From: Schistosoma haematobium
Lineage: Eukaryota; Platyhelminthes; Trematoda; Strigeidida; Schistosomatidae
Direction of reading: 5' to 3'
DNA length: 64,000 nt
NCBI RefSeq assembly: GCF_000699445.3
Contig: NC_067198.1
Span: 45,442,691-45,506,690, forward strand
Shown here: positions 44,259 through 55,289 of the stretch, in pieces
Layout: the number at the start of each line of letters is the position of its first letter
Numbering within the stretch: the first letter of the stretch is position 1
Notes under the pieces: generated by a model
Told to the model about the DNA's origin: nothing
What the model saw: only the letters and a program-made list of their open reading frames with translations
The model's database searches: none
Program-made: the position numbers and the translations under genes

Positions 44259-45114
44259 ATTAGTGATATTTAAAGGATTTAATTTAGATTATTTTTTAAT
44301 TGACAATGCTATCTGACCTAGTGTAAATGATATACGATTTTGACTTCGTAGTGGCATATGATCTGTATTGTCTATCTGATTAATCCAGTTATTTATTAGA
44401 AGTGCTATGCAACAACACATTAGTCAAAGTGAAGGTGTACAATTATCTCTTTCTTATTATTTCGAATTGTAAACAAGGTTACTCAGTTGAAACATTCTTC
44501 TTGAATTTGATTGGTGATAATGTTCTAGGAAAATCTATGAAACAACTTTGAATAGCTACTTTTACGGCGGAGTTTCGTACTGTAAACTGGATGGTTTGGT
44601 CATAGAGTTTTCATTATTTTCCTTCTGAACAACATCATCAGCACAAACTTCAGGTAGAAGTGAAGTGTTCGAATTTTTCCTCATTAGAATTACAGCTTGT
44701 CCTGTTGACCTTGACCTTGATTAGCTATCCATCCATCAATCAGAAAAATCACGAGTACATATAAGACCAAGAATTGATTCAATGGGAGATAGAACCAAAA
44801 TTATGAGGCAGATAATAAGAGGTCAACGGCCAATAATAACCAGTCAAAAGTGAAGTTAACAGGACAAGCTGTCAGTTAAAACAGGAGAAATTTGATCACT
44901 TCACTTCTATATGAAGTTTATACTGATGATGTTGTTCATAAGAACAATGAAAGCTCCGTGACCAAACCATTTATTTCAGGGAACAAAACTTCACCAAGAT
45001 CATCCATCTGAGTTACAAATCATCTTCACTATCTCAAAATTATATGAGAACATTTGAATAGCATTTGTTCATTTGACGGACACTCTACTAAAATATACCA
45101 TATAATTTGTGGTC
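44259..45114. other. Intron sequence, imperfect inverted segment
   Basis: 44575-44720 and 44860-45000 share complementary stretches (for example tggtttggtcatagagtttt against tgaccaaacc; gacaagctgt with acagcttgtcctg), forming an imperfect hairpin of about 400 nt. No family recognised. Confidence 0.45.
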
Positions 45115-45575
45115 ACGACCTCGCCTCGAGAGATTCAAACCCAGGACATACTGGTTTCGCGTGCGAACGCTTAACCACTACACCGCTCAGCTGACATCTG
45201 ATGGTGTTAATGTCTAACTTCAACTAATCCACGACATTGAGAGACACATCCAACATTGCCTTAAGTGAGTTACCATCTCACAACAGACCCGGTTGAACTC
45301 CACTGCTCACTGCTTCTCACTAGAACTCCAGGAAATAACTCTTGAAGCCAGTCACTAGTGAGTATATATTGATTCATATCAGAAAGGTTTTTGTGGATGT
45401 TATAGTAATTTCAATGGATGAGATCATGAATCAATTGAAGCTAAAGTTCCACAATAGGATGAAACAGTTGTCCAATGCTTCCAGGTTTTCCATGGTGGTC
45501 TAGCTTCAATTGATTCATAATCTCAACCACTGAAATTACTATAATCTCCACAAAAACCCTTCTAATTTGTATTCG
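45115..45575. mobile_element. H2 SINE head (minus) followed by a fold-back H2 SINE
   Basis: 45115-45365 (minus): tRNA-like part (attcaaacccaggacatact; gcgaacgcttaaccacta) and the head region. 45385-45575: an inverted pair of tails (left gtggatgttatagtaatttc ... aattgaagct; right agcttcaattgattcata ... atctccacaaaa) around the last half of a hammerhead (cacaataggatgaaacagtt at 45449-45468). The arms of about 60 bp are nearly identical. Confidence 0.7.
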
Positions 45576-45929
45576 TTCAGTGTAAACCATTTCTAAAATA
45601 CTGTTAGCAACTTATAAATCTATGTAACTCTATATCTATGTTAGTGTATATGGTGACATAACGAACATACTAGATACAATAGTCTAATGAAAGACAAGAT
45701 AGTGTATGCCAATGTGACCTACAATTGAAGTCTTTGTTTATATATATGTATATATAAAGTATGTACAAGAGGTAAATGCCAATAATATGCATAGTTCTTT
45801 ATAGCAAAATATTTAGCAACACTAAGAATAATTGAATAAAAGTAAAGATACGACATTGAACCTTAAGATCTCATAGCTAACGTAATAGTAAATTCCAATC
45901 TCTTAGAAACGAAAATATTTCTGTGTTCC

Positions 45930-45968
45930 AGAGAGAGAGAGAGAGAGAGAGAGAGAACACACACACAA
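45930..45968. repeat. (GA)n(CA)n microsatellite next to the exon 2 donor
   Basis: About 13 GA units then an aca/cac tract ending 10 nt before the exon 2 splice donor on the minus strand. Confidence 0.9.
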
Positions 45969-45978
45969 AGTAACTTAC

Positions 45979-46161
45979 TTTGATTTGGATTCATTTCGTT
46001 AAGAACTTGATACTTTACAGGTTTTATACTTTCACTTTGACTTTCATTTATTTTAATCATATCACTTGAATGATCTTGATTACAATCCATTGGTAAGATA
46101 GTTTCAGAATTGTTTTGTACATCATTACTTTCATTTTTTTCAGATTTTTCTTTTAATTGAC
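45979..46161 (-). CDS. Giant-intron gene, exon 2
   Basis: 183 nt on the minus strand between acceptor TTTGATAG (ending 46162) and a consensus donor GTAAGT (starting 45978). It enters with two bases of a codon and leaves with one, matching exon 1 (one base over) and exon 3 (two bases in). The peptide is polar and probably disordered: QLKEKSEKNESNDVQ, then DCNQDHSSDMIKINESQSES and IKPVKYQVLNEMNPN. No domain is seen. Its support is the paired splice sites and phase agreement; transcript evidence is lacking. Confidence 0.6.
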
Positions 46162-47134
46162 CTATCAAAGAATAGATATAAAGATAAACTATAATTTTAT
46201 GGTGTCTGATAAGTCTTGGAAATTAAGCGCTATATTCGTTTCCTAAGGTATTCTGTAACCCCCAAACTAGAACTAGACAGCGACCTGAACACGAGAGAGA
46301 AGACTCAAAGTATGCGAGAAGCAGTTTACTCTAAAGGTTCATTTTAATACAGAAAATATAGGGTTTTTATAATATTTTAAATGTCGTTAGGTTGCTCGAA
46401 GATTCTGGAATGCTACTAAACACAGTAGCAGTATAGCAGCCAGCCAATCAGAACCTCTACATGTGACGATTCGCTTCCTTGATATTTCTGGCTAAAACTT
46501 CAAGTGAACGCTGATTGGATGAAAAGCATCTCAGTGTTTCCTGATCCTTGCTTGGTTTTTGCGAGAAATTTGTTTAGATCACCCCATCAGTGTCACTAAG
46601 GTGGTTTCTCATGAATAGTGAGAGAATTTTCAATGATCAAGATCAATCAGTGAAATAATGATCTATAGATTAATGCAATAATATGTTGTGGCTGAATGAC
46701 AAATGCTCATGAAACTGTCTTATTGATGTTAGCCGTTGACTGATGTAAAAAAGATAATAACACTAAACAAGGTGAATAGGGTAATTCTTGGTATAATATA
46801 ACACCCTGCTTATATATGCAGATTATGGTCATCAGATAAATATGATAAAATGTCATACTCACTTTTTTAATCTGTTGAGGAATGACTGTTAGTTCAAACC
46901 ATCGGGGATTGTAATATGCGATAACTGAGCTTTCAGCGGATTCCTATGTTACTGATATCTGTGAGTGTTATATCCGAGTGAAGATTAAATCACGAGTAAC
47001 TTCTGAGACCGATTGATGGACTAATACCATCTGCATATTCTTATGGTATAACTATTCAATAATTAGATTATATATATTTATATTCCTCTTATTATAAGCT
47101 TAATTTTGACCTATAATTTATTATTGTACGATTT
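46162..47134. other. Intron 1 sequence, 3' end
   Basis: 46205-46560 is a less AT-rich block (tctgataagtcttggaaatt to gtgtttcctgatccttgctt) containing aatcagaacc and aacgctgattggatg. It resembles 57127-57420 in layout (ctgattgg and ctgactggac ends), a possible degenerate LTR-like repeat. The remainder is AT-rich with nothing recognised. Confidence 0.35.
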
Positions 47135-47400
47135 ACTGTTCTTAAGCTATGGTCGGTTTATTGACTACTGCCTCCCACGTTCACAGCCACTTTTTGGCTT
47201 TATTGTGTACAAATGTTATTTCCTGTTTTATGGTGCGTTGCGGTCTGTTTGATTGATATAGAAACCCAGTATGTGTGAAATAAAAGATTCGATTCGATTC
47301 GCATATTAGAAGCTGGTATTAGTGTTCTGGACACAAGTGGACGGGTTAGGCAGACATAAGACCAAATATGACGCTAGGCTGCTCATATCGGTCGAACGTC
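47135..47400 (+). repeat. Unclassified dispersed repeat R1, copy 4
   Basis: Blocks cctcccacgttcacagccac, tttcctgttttatggtgcgt and gtattagtgttctggacaca shared with the other copies. A gattcgattcgattcg microsatellite follows an AATAAA-like motif. Confidence 0.6.
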
Positions 47401-47419
47401 ATTGGTCTGGCACAGTGCT

Positions 47420-48215
47420 AAGATTGTATAAGTCGTAGTTTGATTGGTGGATAAATCACGTGATAAAAAGCCGGACATAAAGTCATAGCAGTGAGGTAAA
47501 TAGTTTTTTCAGTGATGGTAATATAGAGAAGAAAGATTGCATATAAGGATATAGTACAGGAAGAAAGAATTTGTTGGTAGGAAGGGACATATAAAGTCGT
47601 TTTAATCTCATAGTTTACGGGAAGACAAAGAGTGTATACACCGACGCCATTCTGATCAATTCTTAGCCATGTCACCAAGAGTCTCCAACCAATGGTTACG
47701 ATAGTCACGAGGACCCCAACTAAGTAGTCTTCATCTACCAACATAGCTCAGACCAGAATTTAGTGACTTTATGGACTGATGTCACATTTAGGTTTGGCCG
47801 CCCCTAGCCTTCTTCCAACCATCTCCGACACTAGTAAGCATTGCGCATCGTAGTAACCAGTGTTCAAACACACGTAACACGTGGCTCAACTATCTCAGTC
47901 GATGAAGATCCACAATCTCATCAACTGATTTACTATCATCAATCCATAATACCCTGCGTCTAACCTCACTATTACTTACGTGGTGAACCCAGTAGATGCG
48001 AGCTATATTTTCAAGGCATCTGTGGTCAAATACTATTAGTTTACGAGTATATTCTACTCTTAATGGCCACGTTTCGCAACCGTAAAGTAGAACAGAACGA
48101 ACTATCACACAGTATATTCATCCCTTAATTCATACACGAATATCTTGCTTTTGCCATAGGTGACGTAAGTTTGCTATAGTCAAACGAGCTTTTTGAATCC
48201 ATACTGAAATTTTTC
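47420..48215 (-). mobile_element. Family B LINE, 3' fragment
   Basis: The minus-strand frame 48108-47890 encodes VRSVLLYGCETWPLRVEYTR and FDHRCLENIARIYWVHHVSN. The 3' UTR (47744-47420) parallels 4890-5150 of the copy at 4.4 kb. Upstream part cut at about 48215 by an Sm-alpha scrap. Confidence 0.8.
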
Positions 48216-48292
48216 AGATGCAGGTAGATCTAACAGACGAATCGCAAATAGAAAGAAATACATATTCACGATTCCAATGTTAACCACTATAC
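48216..48292 (+). mobile_element. Sm-alpha-type SINE scrap with decayed hammerhead
   Basis: cagatgcaggtagatctaac, agacgaatcgcaaatagaaa, gaaatac: the hammerhead pattern of family H1 with core changes (CAGACGA). It lies exactly between two family B LINE fragments. Confidence 0.6.
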
Positions 48293-48850
48293 AATACAGT
48301 CAGTCAGTCAGTAACAACGTAGAACTTCGTATGTACGTATATCAGTTCAAGTTGTCATGCTGCACTAGCACAGAAATGCAGCTGTCGATTCAAATCCCGT
48401 ATTGGTAGAGGCGGTAAGAGTATAAGCAGTAATCGGGAAGATTAGAGTTTGGAGATGTTATTCAAGGAGTACAATCCAGTGAAATAAACTTGGAAAGAAA
48501 GTAAAGGACATCAAGAATTCAGAAGATTAGAATTTAAGAGAACACAAATAGTGGATGCACTTGCGTCCTTGCAAACGATTTTGAGTCATGTCATTCAAGA
48601 TCTCTAATCACCGAGTGCTATCATCTCGCGGTCCCCAACCAGGCAGTCTACACCTACCAACATGGCACAGTCTACTTGTCAGTGACTCCATGGATTTGTG
48701 CCATGTTTTGGTCTGGCCGCCTCTAGCTTTTTTCCAACCTACTCCTACACCACAAAACACTGCACATCATGGCAGTCAGTGGTCGTACATGTGTAACACG
48801 TGTCCCAGCCATCTCAACTGATGAAGTTCCACCAAACAGTATCCACTTCA
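48293..48850 (-). mobile_element. Family B LINE, second 3' fragment
   Basis: Begins with the (GACT)n tail on the minus strand, seen as cagtcagtcagtcagtaaca at 48298. It runs through the 3' UTR (cgtagaacttcgtatgtacg) to C-terminal ORF2 remnants (ggtctggccgcctctagc; ctaccaacatggcacagtct). Independent of the preceding fragment, which has its own 3' end. Confidence 0.75.
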
Positions 48851-50380
48851 TTTGAAAAATATCAATCCATCATCTCAAAATTGACTGTTCCTTTTTCAAA
48901 TATCAGTTCATGGTCTCAAATTTCATTTTCCCTACATTTTAATACCAATTACTTTCCGTTCCCATTGTTTCCTATCAGATCTACTGAAATACATTCTATT
49001 CCTGAACATCAATATATATACTACTGATGTGGATATAAGTAGCTCACACCACAATACTAGTGTATGTAGATACTAGATGTTTATTAATATTTATAATTAA
49101 AAAAAACACACACACCTTTTCTAACCTTATTCATTTAACTAAGATGTTTATCTTAAAATGTCATGACAAACCTTGTCACTGGGTGTTTTTTTTTTAAAAA
49201 AAACGTTCACACGGATCTTCATTGTGTTTATTTAGAAAAGACCGAAAAAACAAACACTAAGGTGACCTAGAAAACTTTGGGTTTTTTGAAAAAAACAAAC
49301 AAACAAATCAACCTAATTAGTAATGGCTAGACATTGATTTGAAATTTTCATTTAAAAATTACCTAATTCATGATTTCTAGTTTTGTTTAATCTTAAAAGT
49401 CTATGTCATATAAGTTTAATTCTGATTGTGTTCAAATGATTGGGATACAAGCATCGGTTTCCATTGTTTCATTCAAGTAATGGTGGTAGGCAGTGTTGCC
49501 CAATCTCTCTATTACTTTCCATTGATGACAGTCCGGAAGCAGTGCTGGTGGAAGTAGGCACTGATTATATATATCTATTACTTGAAGAAAATCTATGCAA
49601 CTATGATCATACGGACGATGTTGAGATGACACTTAAGTTATGCATACCGCGCCTAGTCAGTTGGCGGTCAGTATATGTAGGTGTGGTATGTACATCTCAC
49701 TCTACAGATGGAATTTACTTTTAAAATACTGGAAGGTGCCTGAGCTTTCACTCAGTCTTGGTGGTCAGGAGTTAATAGTGGTTGAGAAGTTTTTGTTTCC
49801 GGTTGCTGTGTAAGTGCTTGTCGTGACGTGACTAATAAGATCATTTTGTGTATAATGGTAACTAGAGCAGCATGTACCAATTTGGGATATCTTTGTGATC
49901 TTCATCATGTTAATTCACTTGCAAAAAGTCCGGTTTAAAATGTTTAAGTAGGAAGAATTCGCCCTATACTTGTGAAATCTAGCCTCCTCGTGTTGAGGGT
50001 GTTAAGCCACTCTCTGTGTTTGATCACTGTTGTCCATGAAGTATTGCTAACGTTCAGTGGCAACACCATGTTAGTATTGTGAAGCATCTGTATTATGTAT
50101 TCGGGTAGGTTCTTAAAGATGATGTAACACAGTTGCTTGTGACTTTACCGACAAAGCTTAAAATAAAAGCTAATAGTGGCTCTGTTGTAATTTTTGTTCA
50201 CATTTTTTTGAAAGTAGGAGGAAGTTCTGTAACTAAAAGGTCTCTTTCTCACGTAATTTAATAACCAAGATTGTGAGATGATTCTTACCAAAGCAATTTA
50301 TTACCAATCATAAGGGAATAGGAATCAAACAATTTCAATATCAAAATTTTTTCAAATGATATACCTATAGTAAGGACATT
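48851..50380. other. Intron sequence, nothing firmly recognised
   Basis: An open frame of 94 codons at 49440-49724 and the following 500 nt are slightly less AT-rich but match nothing I know. Poly-T/poly-A runs at 49180-49205. Confidence 0.3.
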
Positions 50381-50384
50381 TTTT

Positions 50385-50945
50385 TGTGGAAGTTAACTAC
50401 AATCTACCACTACTCAAATTTATCAATCATTGTATAGTTGAATTCATAAGTTAATTAAAGCTAGACCACCACGGAAAGTGTAGAAGCACTGGACGGCCGT
50501 TTCGTCCTCAATACCACAAAACACCCTTCTGATGATAATCATCATGTGCTCACTAGTGACTGGCTACAAGATGTATTTCCTGGGTTTCTAGTGAGAAGCC
50601 GTGACCAGTGGAGTTCAACTGGGTGTGTTGTGAGATAGTAACTCACTGAAGAGGATGATGGACGGTGGCGCAGTTTCATGAACTGATTGAAGTTTGGCAT
50701 TAGCACAACTGAAAGACAACTCAGTGGTCTACAGGTTAAGCGTTTGTGCGCGACACCGACAGGTCCTGTGTTCGAATCCCACGAGCGAGATTGTTGATAC
50801 GCACTTCTCAGTTGTCACATATTAGGACGGAACGGCCGTCTCGTATTTCCAGGTTTTCCATGGTGGTCTAGCTCTAAATGACTCATAAATTTAACTATTA
50901 AATTACTAAAACTCTCCACAAAACCCCCTTCTGATAATAATCATT
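50385..50945. mobile_element. Fold-back H2 SINE pair
   Basis: Minus part 50440-50510 (taattaaagctagaccacca; gcactggacggccgtttcgt), cut in helix II of its hammerhead. Then a head region (gttgtgagatagtaactcac), a plus tRNA-like part (ggtctacaggttaagcgttt; gtgttcgaatccc) and a decayed hammerhead (50801-50850: tctcagttgtc, gacggaacggcc). The plus tail is tggtggtctagctctaaatg, ending near ccttctgataataatcattg, which mirrors the left edge. Confidence 0.7.
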
Positions 50946-51119
50946 GTATAATTATGCTGAACGATGAAAATTCCCAGAAAAAAACATTTTAAAAGTATGT
51001 TAGCAACTTAAGACGGTTTTTAAATCACAACATACTAATGAGTCTATAAAAAATAGATGTTAAGTATTTTCAATAGAAAATTTCACTTTCTGATTTCACA
51101 TTGAAAACTCATTGAGTAA

Positions 51120-51215
51120 GTTTGGATGTGCACTGCTGACGAGTCAAGCAATAAGACGAAACGGCTGTCCAGTACTTCCAGGTTTTCAGTGGTGGTCTAG
51201 TTTCAAGTGACTTTA
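51120..51215 (+). mobile_element. H2 SINE 3' part with hammerhead core
   Basis: Hammerhead 51130-51175: gcactg / CTGACGA / gtcaagcaataagac / GAAA / cggctgtc / cagtac. Core complete and the cleavage triplet is GTC. Helix I has four contiguous pairs plus one mismatch; helix II has three pairs. The tail ggtggtctagtttcaagtga follows. Confidence 0.75.
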
Positions 51216-52315
51216 ATTATAAAGATCTCTGTATATCAAGTAATCTCTATCTACTATATTCATTTTTTTGTATTCACTATTCAACATACTGTATATACAA
51301 AATACTATATATATTACTGAAAGAAATACATTAAGTATGATGTATAGTCTTCCTGTATATTTGTCGGTTTTTCAAACTTGTAACGCTTATGAAGTCAATA
51401 AAATCTTATGTAGTACTCAACAATGAACTCTTTCAGAGAATCTTTTACTTAATCTCTTCGAATATCAAACCGTCAACTTTAGCTTTATACTGCTAAATAA
51501 GTAGTATATAACGATAGTCAGGAATAGAATGTAATTCAGTAGAAGATCAAGCAGGAAAGAACAGAAACAAAACGTAATTAGTATGAAAATGCAAGAACAA
51601 TGAAATCTGAGACAATGGATTGACATTTACTAAAGAAACAGTCAATTTTGAGACAATTTATTGTTATTTTGCAAATTAAGTTTTTACTGTATGATTATCA
51701 GAATTTAGTAAGACGCTCTGCAATGTTGTGTTGAGATGTACACGAGTTAACAAGCAATAATGAGATCACTGTTGCCAGAAGGGTAAGAGTAGAACGAGAT
51801 CTGGGAATAACTGATATTAGACCGAAGGTACAATCAAGTCTGTATGGATCTTAGATTTTACAAAGACTTCAATTCGTCTAACATGTGTGTTCTCATACAT
51901 TACACTATAACTTCAAGTATTCTAAAATAATAACTCTGAGGTTGTGACTACCATAACATCCTTGATACATAAGTTTGAATATATTTCAATGACAAAGAAA
52001 TGAATTCATACCAAAGAAGAAGAAGAAGAAGAAGAAGTAATTGAATGATTTCATCTTGAAACAGATTTAGTCTGAATCTTATAATATAAACATAATATAT
52101 TATGACTAATTATATACCCGTTTTTAGATACTTCAATCTATTCATTTTGTCTAAATTTAACCAAGATCAACTTAGTATTGAATCAGTTGAAAATAGTTAC
52201 AAAATATATTTGGTTATGTTTGACTTGAATCTTTCTATTGATGTTTAAGATTGAAATTGATCAGTCTCTTATTGGTATATAAGCATCTTGTGCATATTGT
52301 GATCATATTTCCTTA
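51216..52315. other. AT-rich intron sequence
   Basis: (AAG)n at about 52014-52037; otherwise nothing recognised. Confidence 0.35.
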
Positions 52316-52319
52316 ATTC

Positions 52320-52710
52320 ATAAGGAAACATGGATAGTCGCCTAATAGTGGAAACCAGAATACGGGTTTCGATCTATTTGTGACTTGTCAGCTGAATGTA
52401 ACTGCATCTTAAAGTTGATATTCACTCTGTGACTCGAATCCAGTACCGTTTGCTGATCGATTGTAGATCTAAGCATCAATGGGATGATTCAAACAAATAA
52501 TATGTAATGATTTTAAACTTTATCCCAATGCACAACTAAGTGGCTATCAGGACTCAGTGGCAATGTGTTTGTAGCGAACGGTACTGGGTTCGAGTCACGG
52601 AGTGAATATCAACGCTGTCATGCAGGTAGATCCAACTGACGAGTCTTAAATCGAAAGAAACCCGTTCTCTGGATTTTACTGCTATCCACCGTTAATCTCT
52701 GTTTGAAATG
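52320..52710. mobile_element. Inverted pair of Sm-alpha-type SINEs (family H1)
   Basis: Left copy on the minus strand (52330-52460: acttgtcagctgaatgtaac; actcgaatccagtaccgttt). Right copy on the plus strand (52540-52710: gcgaacggtactgggttcga; ccaactgacgagtcttaaat; aaagaaacccgttctctgga). Both hammerheads have core or cleavage-site changes (CTGACAA on the left; disrupted helix II on the right). Confidence 0.75.
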
Positions 52711-52879
52711 ATAGTTTGATACGAGTTTACTTACAGTTAATGTTCAATTTAGGGTTAGAATTAAATTTGAGTCAGTTCAAACATCAGATTGGATGAAATC
52801 TTCTGAAGGTCAGTTTAGTTATCCTTCAGGTTTAGTATTTCAACGTTACTACTATCTATATTTATGTGTACATGTACTT

Positions 52880-53005
52880 CTTTTTTTGATTGAGATCATG
52901 AACCGATTGATGTTAGACTACCATTGAAAACCTGGAAGCACTGGACGGTCGTCTCGTTCTATTGTGAGACTCCTCAACAATACGCATCCACGACCCCGCT
53001 CGTAA
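52880..53005 (-). mobile_element. H2 SINE, 3' part, decayed hammerhead
   Basis: tttttttgattgagatcatg to catccacgaccccgctcgta. On the minus strand the core reads TTGAGGA and GAGAC instead of CTGAGGA and GAAAC, so inactive. Confidence 0.7.
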
Positions 53006-53261
53006 GATTTGTTTAATTCCATGTTTTGTTCCATGTCAAATGAAGAAATATACAGATATATGCATACAATATACTTGACTATTGTTATTAAACAATATTT
53101 TGCATACACATATAGATAAGCCTAAAATATAATTGATGGGAATGATCTCATTATTTGATAAAAACAAAAGTAATCAATTTGAATAAGTTAAATATACCTA
53201 TTGTTATAACGCTCAATTTGACTTCTTTTTCATGTATGGGCGTTAATTTACCTTAGATCAG

Positions 53262-53580
53262 TCACTAGTGAGCAGATGATTATTATCAGAATGGGTTTTG
53301 TGGAGATTTTAAAAATTTCACTGATTGAAATCATGTGTTAATTGAAGCTAGACCAACATGGAAAACCTGGAAGCACTGGATGGCCGTTTCGTCCTAGTAT
53401 AAGAATCCTCAGTCGTGCGCATCCACGATCCCGCACCCCGCGAGATTCGAACCCAGGACCTATCAGTCTCGCGCCAGTTTTTCCATGGTGGTCTAGCTTC
53501 AATTGACTCATGATTTCAGTCGCTGAAATTTCTAAAATCTCCACAAAACCCCTTCTGATAATAAGAGTTTTATTATCAAA
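53262..53580. mobile_element. Fold-back H2 SINE
   Basis: The minus part 53289-53475 has tail, hammerhead (GACTGAGGATTCTTATACTA, GGACGAAACGGCC; helix II broken) and tRNA-like B box (gattcgaacccaggacctat). Directly joined at about 53476 is an inverted plus-strand tail (tttttccatggtggtctagc to ctccacaaaaccccttctga). The outer ends mirror each other (cagaatgggttttgtggaga against tctccacaaaacccc). Confidence 0.75.
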
Positions 53581-54185
53581 TGAATTTATCATAAATATCA
53601 CCAAGGTACCTATTTATATTCGATAATTATGATGTTTGATTAAATTTCCTTGAAAAAGCTTGAAGTAGATTGTTAGGTGAAACGTTGAATGTACTTGAAA
53701 GTTCATTTGCTCAGAATTTATAAATACATTCTTCCTCTTTAATAACTCACGCATGTGTATGAAGCATACTTGGGGAAAGTTTCACGTTTCTACAGTGGTG
53801 AACGAATCGACAGTTCATCAACACTTTTTGTAGTGAACAAGAACACCAGTGGGAACAATCGAATGTATTTGACTCGAAATTACAGGACTGTGTTAATAAA
53901 ATCTAACAATCATAAAGTAAATACATAATTTGCGAAATGTCCACTAATTGTCTTAAAATGACTCGGACTTTATTGTCCTTGCATTTTCATACAAATTGCA
54001 TTCTGTTTCGATTCTTTACTGTTCGATCCTCTTATCTCCCTGCTGCCAGACCTGTTCACGACTAACATCATATAATACTTATGTCAACATGAGTAGCACA
54101 CACCACATTTTTATTTACATAAAATTTTCCGAAAGTGGTAAGAAAATAAAGTGTAAGCCCAAAAGAATATATTTGCACTATGTAT
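53581..54185. other. AT-rich intron sequence
   Basis: Nothing recognised. Confidence 0.3.
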
Positions 54186-54189
54186 TGTG

Positions 54190-55190
54190 ATTCAACTTAA
54201 TCCATACGCCGCTCGCCAACATTCTACATTCAATCCTGTTCTGGACAATCCTATCCAGTCGTGTCTAGTCACTATTCATCTTTTTCATGTCTGCTTTCAA
54301 TTCTCGACGCAGTGTTCTTTGATCTTCCTCTTTTCCGTTTCCCTTCAGGATTCTGAGTTATGGATTGCCTTGTGATGCAGGTTAATGATTTCTATGTATG
54401 CCTTAACTACTTCCAGCGTTCTATCCTGATTTCTTCTTCAGTTGAAAGCTAGTTTGTACTCTTCCGATCAAAGGACACTGAGTCTCTTACGTGCACAATT
54501 GTTTATAAATAATTGTACTTCTTTGATGATGATTATGGTAGTTCTCCACGTTACAGCTCCGTACATTAGAACTGTCTTGACGTTAGTATTGAAAATTTTG
54601 ATTTTGATGTTGGCTTTCAGATAGTTGGTTTGAGTTCCATATGTTGTTCAACTGTAGGAGTGCTATCCTTTTTTGCCAATTCTTGTCATTACGTTGACAT
54701 CGGACCCTGCTTGTTGATCGATGATACTACCCAGATACGTGAATGTTTCCAAATCTCTCAGAGTTAGTGTATCACGTGTGGTTGTGTTGGTGTTCTCTGT
54801 GATGTATTTGAGGATCTTGCTTTTTCCATTGTGTATGCTAAGGCCTAATGATGCAAAGTCTGCTGCTGCACTAGTTTTCTTCGTCTGTATTTGCTGATGT
54901 GTATGGGTTAGAAGGACCAGGTCATCTGCAAAGTTCATTTTATTCCATTTTCTTTCTGATGTCGAGATCATCATAATCCAGTCAACCAACAGAAGAAAGA
55001 GGAAGAACGAGAGTAGATAGCCAATGTCTGGCTCTGGTCCTTACTTGGAATGCACCCGTCGGCTGTCCTCGATGCAGCACTTTGCAGTGTGATCCGTCGT
55101 ATGAATTCTGCGTGATGTTGGCGATTTTCTCAGGTACTCCATAATGTCGAATAAGTTTTCATAATGTTCTCCTGTCCACAATGTCAAATA
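54190..55190 (-). mobile_element. Family C LINE, RT fragment
   Basis: The minus frame 54989-54663 encodes MVDWIMMISTSERKWNKMNF, FADDLVLLTHTHQQIQTK and [19 protein letters not shown] sequence. The flanks match 26900-27010 (5' side) and 25980-26400 (3' side) of the full copy. It lacks the (TAAG)n tail at its 3' end. Confidence 0.85.
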
Positions 55191-55289
55191 TATATATATA
55201 TAAGGTTGCTTACTCTTACACTTTCTCTTTCTCTTGGTAATTTAATGGATCATGAAGAAGTCAAAATCTGAGGGGTAGCACGGGATACA

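Noticed and set aside
46168..46168. Exon 2 as a free-standing gene starting at 46168
   Set aside because: The frame has no ATG at its start (TTG), and acceptor and donor signals flank the open part, so an internal exon fits better.
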